A DNA stretch of 64,000 nt, taken from positions 868,001 through 932,000 of the forward strand of contig JAGTXZ010000024.1 of NCBI GenBank assembly GCA_018398575.1, in the 5' to 3' direction. The DNA is from Ampelomyces quisqualis (lineage: Eukaryota > Ascomycota > Dothideomycetes > Pleosporales > Phaeosphaeriaceae). Under the pieces are notes generated by a model. It was not told where the DNA came from, did no database searches, and was given only the letters and a program-made list of their open reading frames with translations. Positions 45,580 to 55,044 of the stretch are shown here, piece after piece (the stretch's first letter is position 1; each line of letters starts with the position of its first letter). Made by a program: the position numbers and the translations under genes.

Positions 45580-47205
45580 ATGTCAAAGAACGGTCACAGC
45601 GCGGTGCAGGCTGCTCGCAACAAGACGAAGAAGCCAGCTCCTAGTGTCCCGGAGAAGATTCGAAAGACCAATGTGCCTATTTTCAAGACCGCGCCATCCC
45701 GTCATCTTGCTTTCCCTCAGCAAGGTGACATTACTGTCGCAGAGATCTTCGCGTTCCTGCCAAATGCGGCTCGATCTCACGACATCGCATTCAGGTTCGC
45801 CACCAACGGGATGAACAACCAGACCGCCGCCAAAATTGCGAACTACTTCCGTGCGCCTGACGACAACAAGAAAGCAACCGCGAACACCATGTGTAAGCTC
45901 ATTCAGACACCAATGCGTGCGTGTGAGAAGTACTCGTACACTGTCCAAACACCAGTCGACGGCGAGCCGAAGACAGTGGTGAAGGGATGGTCAGTTGGCC
46001 TCCACCAGAAGTTCAACACTAAGAGCATATGGGAGGTGATCAACGGTCCGTGGGACAGCAGGAAACTCTCTCTCGCAGACATGAACGTGGACGTTGGTGC
46101 TCACCACAAGCTCATCAACAACGTGCCATTTGCTTCGCTCGGAGTTGGGGTCCACCGCTTCCCCTCAATCGAACAGGGTGACGGACTAAACCTCACTCGC
46201 TGCGTCTTGTACGCTCTCGCTCACACAGAGGAGGAATTCATGTTCCCTCGCGACTTCGCGATGCTTACTGCTCGTGTTGGCGCTGCTACAGTTCAGCCCC
46301 AGCACTACGATGAAGCCACCTTCAACCGCTGGAGAGGTCGGGCTGAGGTACCCGCCCCTACCACAGTCGTTAGGCCCAGCCCTTATCTCCCGGCTGTCTC
46401 CGTTTCTCGCGCAGCTGCTCCATCCATTCCTTCTCTGCCTGCTTTGGTCACATCCGTTGTGGCTACTCCTTTCAATCCTGGTGCGGCTGCCCCACCTATG
46501 CCTGCCTCCATTTCCAAGCTCCGCAAGATCTCGAAGAAGACGATCATGAAGCCTACTACAGAGCACTCCAGTGCTAGTCGTGCTGCTGCCCAGGCTCGGC
46601 AGACGAATCTTACGAGTATGGTCGACAACGGACATTTGTTGCTCGACGGGCTCTCCCCCGCAGGCCCGGCTGCTCAGTACAGCATCAGCCAGTCTCTGGG
46701 CTTTACTCCAGCATTTCGTGGTGGAGAATACGTTCAGACCATCTCCCAGAAGCGGCCATCACAGTCAGGCTTCAACCCGTTGCAAACCGCTCCTCTCTCG
46801 CCTGCACAGTATGATCAGGACACTGCGGCCTTGGTTTTGAATTGCGTGACGGATGACCCAAGCTTCGCCAACGAGCAGTTGGACAAATACGGTGGCTGGA
46901 AGACACCAACACCTGATGAATTCGACACGATAATCACAAATATCGCCACATCCCCGCCTACCTCTTGGCCTGGATACAATGACTTCTGGTCACAATTCGA
47001 TACTCCTCACCACGGTAGCGCAGCCCACAGCAGTATCCCTCTCGGTGGCTACTCAGCCCAAGCTGGATTTGGCACCGATCCAGTTCTGGCAGGTGACCTG
47101 GTTCCAATGAACAACGATCAAGTTGAACCTGAGTTCACTTTCGACCCGGACTTCGACTTTGGTCCAGAGTTCAACTTCTGTCCAGATTTCAGCCTCGATC
47201 TCTAG
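45580..47205 (+). CDS. Two-module family protein with acidic-aromatic tail
   Basis: Intronless, 541 residues from ATG 45580. The N-terminus is Lys-rich (residues 1-35). Module 1, residues about 41-91: 'FPQQGDITVAEIFAFLPNAARSHDIAFRFATNG...KIANYFR'. Module 2, about 180-251: 'NVPFASLGVGVHRFP...LNLTRCVLYALAHTEEEFMFPRDFAMLTARVG', followed by 'YDEATFNRW'. Both modules recur in the 50,379 and 50,826 genes. Residues 255-330 are Pro/Ala/Ser-rich. The last 30 residues are a repeated acidic-aromatic pattern (FDPDFDFGPEFNFCPDFSLDL), resembling transcriptional activation regions. No named domain is recognised. Nuclear role inferred only from basic and acidic segments. Confidence 0.85.
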   Translation: MSKNGHSAVQAARNKTKKPAPSVPEKIRKTNVPIFKTAPSRHLAFPQQGDITVAEIFAFLPNAARSHDIAFRFATNGMNNQTAAKIANYFRAPDDNKKATANTMCKLIQTPMRACEKYSYTVQTPVDGEPKTVVKGWSVGLHQKFNTKSIWEVINGPWDSRKLSLADMNVDVGAHHKLINNVPFASLGVGVHRFPSIEQGDGLNLTRCVLYALAHTEEEFMFPRDFAMLTARVGAATVQPQHYDEATFNRWRGRAEVPAPTTVVRPSPYLPAVSVSRAAAPSIPSLPALVTSVVATPFNPGAAAPPMPASISKLRKISKKTIMKPTTEHSSASRAAAQARQTNLTSMVDNGHLLLDGLSPAGPAAQYSISQSLGFTPAFRGGEYVQTISQKRPSQSGFNPLQTAPLSPAQYDQDTAALVLNCVTDDPSFANEQLDKYGGWKTPTPDEFDTIITNIATSPPTSWPGYNDFWSQFDTPHHGSAAHSSIPLGGYSAQAGFGTDPVLAGDLVPMNNDQVEPEFTFDPDFDFGPEFNFCPDFSLDL

Positions 47206-48626
47206 TTCAACATGGGATCCGCGGCACATACATTTGATTCTTTTGTGGCCAATAACGGCATCATTTGACCTTCTCTGTCGATGACTCTTAAAATGGATCA
47301 AGAGAACACCATGGGCTTCGAAACTATCCCTTTTTATTTGTCATTCTTCCAGTAAGCTTAAGGTATCTCCGCTCCGACCAATTCAGAGCTCACCTGGTCT
47401 TAGTAAGTCTCTTCTCTTATAAATACCTCCCTCGTTTCTAATGCACATGTAGAATTACTATTGTAATCGCACACTCATCGCACCGCTTTAACAGGTGCAT
47501 TGATCTCATCAACACTCATGACACTGTGGTGGAATTGGAATAGAGTTGGCTTATTTGGTGCACGATCTTCACTTCCTCTCGACTTTTTCTCTTCTTCACT
47601 GTTTCGCGAACCACTTCCAGTCTACATGGCAGCTAGGCATCACGGTCACGATCACGTCCGACCAGGCCCTTTGACCATATTTCCTTGTGTTATCTCTCTA
47701 CACGACGTTAGTTAGCATGATACCCGAGAGAAAGCATGGAACGGCGTTTGATGAGCTTCTCTAAAAATCTTTTATTAAGTCTAGTTACGACCTTCGAGCA
47801 GCCTCTTGTAACAACCCGGATAAACAATCAGATCTGTGGTCTCACTTCTTTGTTGACTGCTTGCTGTGCTCATTGATCAGACTGCTCTTTGTTTTCCTAG
47901 TGAAGATAACTGTCTGCCTGCGTCAATCACACTTTTGCCATGAATGCTGTTTCAAATCAGATTCGAACAAGCAATCAACCTCAGATTCAGACCTCAGGCC
48001 TGAAAAATTCCAATTCCAAGCGATGTCATGCTGCTCAACAATGTAACGAGAGCTTTTATTAGACTGGATCTACCTTCATTTCTTTGCTGTCTGATTTCGC
48101 AAATGGGCCGTTCCATCAAGGGGTCACTAGACGCAGATAATGTCAGAAGGCGTGTTTCGCACCTTTTGTGTGCCACACTGTGATAATTGTCACCGGGAAG
48201 CCTCAGTATGAAAGGCGCTGTATCGAGAACACTTTGAGAGTAATTGGAAGATCAGTATAGATATGGTGGCTTGCTAAATTTAATTATCCTCTGTATTCAA
48301 TGAAGACACCTCGTGCACTTGATATACGGTGGCATTATTGTAGCAAAGGTCTCAGGTCAGATATGAAGACATGCAAAACATCAAGGAGACACGGTGTACA
48401 CAACGACATGTAATCGTTTAAGGATTCTTTCAATACACATCAAGGTAGTGGTGGAAATACAGCGCTACTGTAACGAAACTTTCTGCGAAGTTCTCCAAGC
48501 TCGCCGCACTTGACCACTAACTCGCCCAAATCCAGATCGCAATGCAGAGTAAAAGACTGAACCATCCACATGATTCGATCTCATTTCACTCCTGTGTCTT
48601 CCACCTGACACGCCTCTTGGTCCTCT
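47206..48626. other. Intergenic, no gene recognised
   Basis: 1.42 kb between the 45,580 gene and the stop of the 50,379 gene. Only short frames; some AT-rich patches around 48,180-48,300. Nothing identified. Confidence 0.5.
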
Positions 48627-50379
48627 TCAAGAGCGGCTCATGATCGCCTCCTCGCTAGCCCATATCATCCTGCGATGCGCTGTGACCAACTCAAGATGAT
48701 GGTCGTACTCAGTCCAAGTATCACTGCCAAAGACGGCGTACTGCTCTTTAGCCCAGCGGATGTTCTCGGCCCAGTCGCTCACATCGTGTGGGTGGGGGTC
48801 GGTGAGGCGATGTAGCTCGCGAAATGGAGGGTGACGGCGGGGTCCGTTGAAACGGGTTGATGATAGGGCGCTAGCCCACAACTCTGCCTCGGTGGTGCAT
48901 CCATCGGCGGCATAGAGAAATATGGTAGAGGCATCAACGCGCAGACGGTTGGCAGATAGCACGGGCGGTGAGAGGAACATGGGCTGAAGAGGCACAAACG
49001 CGCGGGCGAGCGACATTGCCTCGGGGCTCACCACAACGGTGAGTTTGGGAACATGCGGTGCCGGCATCTGACCCCTCTGAGGTGAGGGTACAGGGTGAGA
49101 CACACTAACTAGCTTGCGCTTTGCGAGATCCTCGATGTTACGCTGGGTCTCCGTGGACAGGCTGCGGATGATTTGACTTGCTTTGCGTGCTGCCGCACGG
49201 CTACGAGCGGCTTTGATGGGCGAGATGGGCTCGTCGTCGCTGATGATCTCGGCTTCGGGGACCTCATCGTCGGGTTCGGACTCTACCTCTGAAAAGTCGC
49301 TGTCGTTGGAGGGACTGCCAGGTGTGGCTGGGATGCGGGTGAGGCGGCGCTTCTTCGCTGGAGTAGAGTAGCCGGATCGAGATGATCTATAGTCCTCGAC
49401 ATCCTGAGTCTCCGTCAGTGCGATTTACTGAAGAGGGAGGAAGTAAGGAACCTACGGTAGCGTCGGAGTCGTAGTCGCGCAAATTGACGGCGACTTTGTT
49501 AGCAAGCCTACCGCTTTTCCTCCTTCCGCCAACCTGAACCAGACCATCTGCGCTCATCATGCGCTTGAGGGGAGAGCCTAATGTTGGAGCCATCGAATTT
49601 CCAGTAAATCTCCCAGAATGAGGCATGATCTTGTCGCTTCCTGCACGTTCGCTGATCGGGTTGCGTGTGCGCTGGGACTTGGGGGTCAACTTCGTGGGTG
49701 AGTTGAAGACGTAGGATTCGCGGCGGCGAAAGATCTGCCTATCTAGGTGAGAGTGAGTTATTGTGGCAGGTCCTCCAAGCTTAGTAACCAAGAGTCCAAA
49801 GTCGTCAGGGAAAGACCAGTTCTCATCTGGGTGAGCGACAGCGTATTGTACGCATCGGGCGAGATCCAGCGCATCGCAACCTGAGGGATGAAATTTGATA
49901 TGAAGAGCGAGCGCCTTGAACTCAATCGGATCAGCAGGCTCGTTGAGCTTGAGCTGATACTCATCTTTGCCTGATGGGTGGCTTTTTGGGTGGGTCTCGC
50001 ACGGCAATCTGAAGGTCTGCACATTCAAATCGGACTCCGAGAAGGAGGGATCTGGCCGCTCAAAGGTCCAGTGGGTGCCGACAGTCCACTCGTCGAAGCC
50101 TGCTCGTCGCATACCATAAGACATCATGATCTGCGCAGAGTTGGGCCGAAAAACAGCGTCGCCATTTCCAGGAAGGTATCTGAACTCGTTGATCACAGCA
50201 GCGATTGTGTATGACTTGCCGCCGTTGGTGATGAAGCGATCTACAACATCCACCGACTTGAGCCAATGTGGGAGGTAAGCAAGAATCTCCGCAGCTGTCA
50301 GATTGCCGGATGGAAAGGGCAAGTTCCAGCTCGGACTGCCCACGCCGAACGCGTTGTTTTTGGCCATAGGCGAACCCAT
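48627..50379 (-). CDS. Two-module family protein with C-terminal Trp-rich block
   Basis: Starts at ATG 50379. Exon 1 (to 49,456) encodes 308 residues. Module 1 (about 19-67): 'NLPFPSGNLTAAEILAYLPHWLKSVDVVDRFITNG...VINEFR'. Module 2 (about 149-220): 'PIEFKALALHIKFHPSGCDALDLARCVQYAVAHPDENWSFPDDFGLLVTKLGGP'. Then a basic linker with 'RRKSGRLANK'. The final exon ends at 48,627 and carries 'TPAKKRRLTR', a strongly acidic segment, and the C-terminal block 'DWAENIRWAKEQYAVFG...MIWASEEAI', shared with the 50,826 gene. The donor GTAGGT at 49,455 is clear, but the nearest acceptor (49,405) puts the tail out of frame; an AAG acceptor giving exon start 49,352 restores it. A 5' UTR intron (about 50,460 to 50,391) is likely. 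Divergent partner of the 50,826 gene. Confidence 0.78.
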
Positions 50380-50825
50380 GGCTTCCGATCCTGTCTTGTC
50401 AGAACATTCAAGGCTCGGTAGCAAGATGACGAGCGGAAATGTGTAGGGGAAGATGCATACCTAACAGACGATACGTCTATACAATGTGTGGTGCAGCGAC
50501 GTTCTCGTACTGTCTGGCCAATTCTCCAACATACACAACTCAAAAGTACAAGACAAGCGATTGCATTGGCGTGCTCGCCTGGACACGATCAAGGCGGGCG
50601 GCTAGGAAAGCTGCACTTGCCAAGACCGGGAGGGCGCTCGGACCAAGCGTAGTAGTAGATGGTAGATTTGTCGTTGTTGTGCAGCCCCAAACAGTACGGC
50701 AATGCAAGCATTCGGCATAGGCTCTAATTGCCCTCTCTTTCGGTATTTCTCTCCAGCTTGCTGTATGCTCGCGCCACCTCGTAGCTACATCCACTCAAAC
50801 GATTTTTCTCGTCGCCGCCATCAAC
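50380..50825. promoter_or_regulatory. Shared upstream region of two divergent paralogues
   Basis: 446 bp separate the ATGs of the two family members. Contains the probable 5' UTR intron of the left gene (donor 'gtatgc' at about 50,460 on the reverse strand). A head-to-head pair suggests an inverted duplication and possible co-regulation. Confidence 0.5.
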
Positions 50826-52094
50826 ATGGAGACCCCCGAACCCGTACTGCGACGCAAGAGGAAGGACATCTTCGTGGCTTTTGCGCCTGCTCACGATCTT
50901 CCGTTTCCAACCCGCGCCAATATCACCGCCTACGAGCTGCTCGCTTTTCTACCGAACACAATACAATGCTCGGATGTGGTAAAACGGTTCGCCTCAAATG
51001 GAGCAACGCGAAGCGCAGTCTGGGCGATCATCAACACCGCTCGAGACTTGGAGAAAGAGTGGAATGTGAATCGTTGCGGCGCGGTCCTCACAAAGACCAT
51101 GAACGATGCTGGGTGGATCGGCTGGACCTTGACTCATCACGATAAGTGGATCGAGGCGACCAAGGACAGTTGGAACGAGGCGGACCTGCGCGTGGACAAT
51201 TTCCGAACAAGAGAAGAGATGTTTGGACGAGCTAGGTCGATGGAGAATGTACCTTTCGAGAGTCTTGCAATAGGAGTGCGACGCGCACCGCAAGGCACGG
51301 AAGCTTTGGACTTGACCAGGATGGTGCGATACTGCGTTCAGCGTCCAGGGAGCGGATGGTTGTACCCACGGGATTATGATAGGCTGCTCGATCTTTTCGG
51401 TGGACCAGCTCCCATTCAGAAGGCTCACCTTGATCGTCTGCTATTCAAGACGTGGGACAACCTCAAGCCGGTGCCACGCCGCGTTTGGAGCGCTGAAGAC
51501 CACGAGGCGGCTAAGGCGTCTGTGGATTGGAAGAACAGGAAGACCATTTCAAGAGTGGGCACACCCGTTTCGGAGCGACTGTCGAAAGAACCAACATCAA
51601 ATACGACGATCCAACGTCAGGCAAGGGAAAGACCAAAGAAACGGACAAGACTTGAGATGATGGATTTGGATGCAGAGAACACAGATCAAGAGGACGAAGA
51701 GGAAGTACAGTTCGAACTATACGAGCGCGCAGCAGCAGACTACGTGGAGCCAGAGGAAGTAGGCATTGCGCCAGCTGAGTGCGACGTCGCCTTCGCGTTC
51801 GCAGCTGATCGTGACGTCGGCGAGACGGATCCTTTTAGCGCCTACGCTTTTGGCGGGCCACGGCATCGAGCACCTTACCGAATGCTGCACGACATCCAGC
51901 AGCCAAACGACGCGGACACGAGCGGATGGGCGGAGAATCTGAGATGGGCATTTGAGCAGCGCGCGTGCTTCTGGCATGCTCAGCGAGCATACGGCTGGAA
52001 CGAGAGTCCTGCGCACATGGAGCTCATTGCGGAGATACGAGAAAGGCAGGTGTGGGCGTCCGACGAGTTGGTCGCCGAGTTGGTGCATGAATAG
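50826..52094 (+). CDS. Two-module family protein with C-terminal Trp-rich block
   Basis: Intronless, 422 residues from ATG 50826. Basic N-terminus (VLRRKRKDIF). Module 1 (about 20-73): 'DLPFPTRANITAYELLAFLPNTIQCSDVVKRFASNG...IINTAR'. Linker with 'GWIGWTLTHHDKW'. Module 2 (about 141-210): 'NVPFESLAIGVRRAPQGTEALDLTRMVRYCVQ...WLYPRDYDRLLDLFGGP', then 'HLDRLLFKTW'. A bipartite basic segment 'RPKKRTRLE' and an acidic run 'DQEDEEEVQFELY' follow. The C-terminal block 'GWAENLRWAFEQRACFW...RQVWASDELVAELV' matches the end of the divergent 50,379 gene. No enzyme motif. Probable nuclear protein of an undescribed family. Confidence 0.86.
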   Translation: METPEPVLRRKRKDIFVAFAPAHDLPFPTRANITAYELLAFLPNTIQCSDVVKRFASNGATRSAVWAIINTARDLEKEWNVNRCGAVLTKTMNDAGWIGWTLTHHDKWIEATKDSWNEADLRVDNFRTREEMFGRARSMENVPFESLAIGVRRAPQGTEALDLTRMVRYCVQRPGSGWLYPRDYDRLLDLFGGPAPIQKAHLDRLLFKTWDNLKPVPRRVWSAEDHEAAKASVDWKNRKTISRVGTPVSERLSKEPTSNTTIQRQARERPKKRTRLEMMDLDAENTDQEDEEEVQFELYERAAADYVEPEEVGIAPAECDVAFAFAADRDVGETDPFSAYAFGGPRHRAPYRMLHDIQQPNDADTSGWAENLRWAFEQRACFWHAQRAYGWNESPAHMELIAEIRERQVWASDELVAELVHE

Positions 52095-52813
52095 ATTGCG
52101 GAAGTCGAGCTCTTAAGCCTTTGAGTTTTGAGTGTCGGGGCCACATGGAGATCCAGTACAAACACGGGGTTTGCGCGTTGGGCGCTAGGGCACAGGCAGC
52201 AGTGCAGCCTGAGGTTGCAACAGCAGATACCATCATTGTAGCCTCACGAAACTGTTGTTTCGTCCACCGGGTGTATATCTGATGTTCTGATGGCTTTTGT
52301 GATGAGGTTGTGGGTGAAAGAAGGAAGAGTGGTGATGGCGAGGTCCAGACAAACTTCGGCAAGGACCACTTTGCGCTTTCCTCTACTTGGCTAGTGCGCA
52401 TACCCCGGATCCGGCCTTGAAACAACCGAAACAATGATCGAACACGTCTCCAACATGTGTCCGGCGGAAATGCGCCAGTTGTCCTGCAGCATTATGCTCG
52501 AATTGGGGATCGTTAGCAATCACGAGGACGACGCGGAAACAGCGGCGCACGTCAACTGGTGAAGGATGTTAAGCTTCCGATGAACGTGATGCAGTCTCTT
52601 GTGTAGTGCACCAAGCTTGATGAGGTACAAGTACGGCAGCATATCCATACCGCGTCGCTGCTGCTTCGACAAATGATCTGATAACAACCATAATTCATCG
52701 TGAGCTAGTCTTATTTCTCAAGCTCGTAGTAGCATTTTCGGACTCAATCCACCATTGTTCCCAAGAACATTTCCCAATACAAACTTCCACAACAACCTGC
52801 CACCGATCCGAAG
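52095..52813. other. Intergenic, no gene recognised
   Basis: 719 bp; upstream part of the Met-rich secreted protein gene. A CT/CA-rich leader with 'accattgttccc' and 'acaacaacctgcc' (52,750-52,800) precedes its ATG. Confidence 0.5.
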
Positions 52814-53236
52814 ATGCATTATGCAAGTGTCACAATCACGGCTCTCGTGGCAATCGCGCCCATGGCCTATGCTCAGCGTTCGAGCATCACCTCCACATCC
52901 GACATGATGCCAACGGCAACACCGTCTGTACCGGCAATCACCATGGCATGGAACTCTGAGCCCTCTGCAGCTCTATTGGCCACCGATCCCAGTGCTCGAG
53001 GATCGACTATCGTGGGAGATGTGATGACGATGCCAGATGGATCGGTCATGACCATGTCCGCCGGCATGCCCATGAGCAGAATGAGTGGCATGTCAGCGAC
53101 GGGTGCAGCAATGGCGGGTATGAACTTCACAGGTGCAGCAGAAGGAATAAATGTTCGACAAGGGAACTGGGGAGACAGAGCTAGGATGATGTTTTGTTTT
53201 GGGGCTGGTAGTGTGTTGCTGAATATGGTGGTTTGA
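52814..53236 (+). CDS. Small secreted methionine-rich protein
   Basis: Intronless, 140 residues from ATG 52814. The first 20 residues are a signal peptide (MHYASVTITALVAIAPMAYA). The mature part is Ser/Thr/Ala/Met-rich: 18 Met in total, ten of them in a segment of about 35 residues with MTM, MTM and MPM motifs (about 77-111). There is one cysteine and a hydrophobic C-terminus (FGAGSVLLNMVV) that could be a GPI-attachment or membrane tail. MxM clusters are known in copper-binding proteins such as CTR transporters; whether this protein binds metal is inference. It is isolated, with no related neighbour. Confidence 0.68.
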   Translation: MHYASVTITALVAIAPMAYAQRSSITSTSDMMPTATPSVPAITMAWNSEPSAALLATDPSARGSTIVGDVMTMPDGSVMTMSAGMPMSRMSGMSATGAAMAGMNFTGAAEGINVRQGNWGDRARMMFCFGAGSVLLNMVV

Positions 53237-53694
53237 AAATTGATTATGCGCTTTGGCTCCATGTATCGCTAATCTTTTGATTAACTCTGCTCGATTCTTC
53301 GATTTCACTAAGAAGAACAGTTGCAGGCACGCTTTGGGTTTCTTCCACACAGCTCAGCTAATATCGAAGGCTCATGCCATCACAAGAGAAGAGAATTGAT
53401 TACAATTTTGAGCACGCATTGGATTACTGAATTTTGATCTCATAGCATAAATGGTTCGAATCACCGTAACACCCTTTCTCAGATCAAGAGATACTACCCA
53501 TCCAGCCTCCAGGCTTGATAGTTTTCAAATTCCATATGCTCGTTTGTCAGCGCTACGTGCGTCTGCTGCGATGTTATCAACCGTATAAACTAGAAATAAC
53601 TGGAAGGTAGAAGCGTTGTCGTTGTGGAAGCGTGTCTAATCACTCCCTGTTGTAGGATTTGGCATTTCTTGATGAAATACATGGCCGCTTCGTC
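53237..53694. other. Intergenic
   Basis: 458 bp, slightly AT-rich, no gene recognised. Confidence 0.5.
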
Positions 53695-55024
53695 TCACAA
53701 ATTGTGTTCATCTTGGCTTGGAACGGCGTCAAAAAGCTCTTCTAGAGTCGGATCTGGGCTGAAGCATTCAGCCGAAGCCGTGCCGGCTGCAGATTCAGCA
53801 TCCCACAGGAAAGGTGTAGCCTCTTGTGACGAATTTGTATTTTCAAGAGCTAGAGGTGTTGAATTCCGATAGTGAGGTATACTAGCGCGCTCCTGAACTA
53901 GATCAACTTCCGAAGAGGCCAGGGATATAGACTCTGACATATCAGTCTCCTCTTCTCGAGCCATCAAGGGCGCGTGAAAAAAAAGTCTGGGGTGACGGGA
54001 CGCTCGGAGAGATTGAAGATGTCGTTGTCGGCTTCAAAAGACTGATGAGCAGCTGAGTATATCCCGCAATCAGTGGATGATGTGCGAAGCCTGCGACTTT
54101 TTGAGGCTGCCTGAGACCCGCAACCATCTGGAGATTCTGTTGATTATGGACCTCTCGAAGCGGTCTTGAAGCCGCACTCAGGTCCGAAACTTCAGCATCC
54201 TCGTGTTTGTCGTTGACAGCAGCAACGAAGTCGCGCTTGTCGTCGCCGTCGCCGTCATCTTCCCTTCCTTCGTCCTCAGAGCCGTCACTGTCATCCCTTG
54301 TATCATCATCAGAGTCCTCAATGTCTTCGAAAGTCTCTACTTCTGGCAGAATGCCGACCATGAGGGGGGCCCGAGCTAGCCAGCGTGCAATGGAGGGCTG
54401 ATCTAGATGGCAATCTTCAAGGTGACGTCCATCATCAAGTTTTTCCGCGGCGCCAGGTAGGCGAAATCGCCCGGAAAGACGTAGTTCTTCTCCGGGTGAG
54501 CGGCAGCGTACTGAACACAACGTGTGAGGACGTAGCCGTCACCACGCGCGTATGCCGGATGGATGTGAACATCCGCTGCGAGGTCGGCGAACGGATTTTT
54601 TTTTGATGAGTGGGTTTCGACGCTGTCCCTTGTCATCGAAGCTTGGACTGACATTGCAGCTCAGCTGGACTTTGTCCAAGGTGAGGTCGCCCCGATTCCA
54701 CTGTCTTGTATAGCCGTAGTTACAGCTGTTATGTCTGCTTACTGTCTATCCATCGTGCCCGCCTTGTTCACATATAGTTTCTTGCATAATTTTGCAGATA
54801 TAGTTGTGATGCGCAGGCCGCTTTGCCCGCCGACGGTGGTAGTTAATGATCTTTTCCGCCGCACTTTGGGTCACACCCGCTTTGACAAAGCGAACAATGG
54901 CATTGTAGTTGCGTTGCACATTTGGAAGGTAGGTATAGAACTCAACTGCTGTGACAGGTATCCCTTTGGGAGGCCGATGTTCTCCGAAGGGGAGTTGCGG
55001 CTGAATACATTTGGGAGCAGCCAT
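53695..55024 (-). pseudogene. Decayed two-module family paralogue
   Basis: Starts at ATG 55024 with 'FGEHRPPKGIPVTAVEFYTYLPNVQRNYNAIVRFVKAG...KIINYHR' (module 1). At 54,748-54,746 an in-frame TAG replaces the Trp seen in relatives (HDG-W-T). After a probable intron (donor GTAAGC at about 54,742), 'RGDLTLDKVQLSC' continues. A run of nine A (reverse strand, 54,604-54,596) then shifts frame into 'NPFADLAADVHIHP...YVLTRCVQYAAAHPEKNYVFPGDFAYL' (module 2). Near 54,464 the frame returns to 'GAAEKLDDGRHLEDCHLDQPSIARW'. Then comes an acidic region (DSDDDTRDDSDGSEDEGRED) and, after a run of eight T (about 53,984-53,977), a possible last segment ending at 53,695. Two or three indels plus one nonsense change argue for a pseudogene; homopolymer positions also allow sequencing error for the indels. 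Confidence 0.7.
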
Positions 55025-55044
55025 TGTGTAAGTACTATTTGAGA

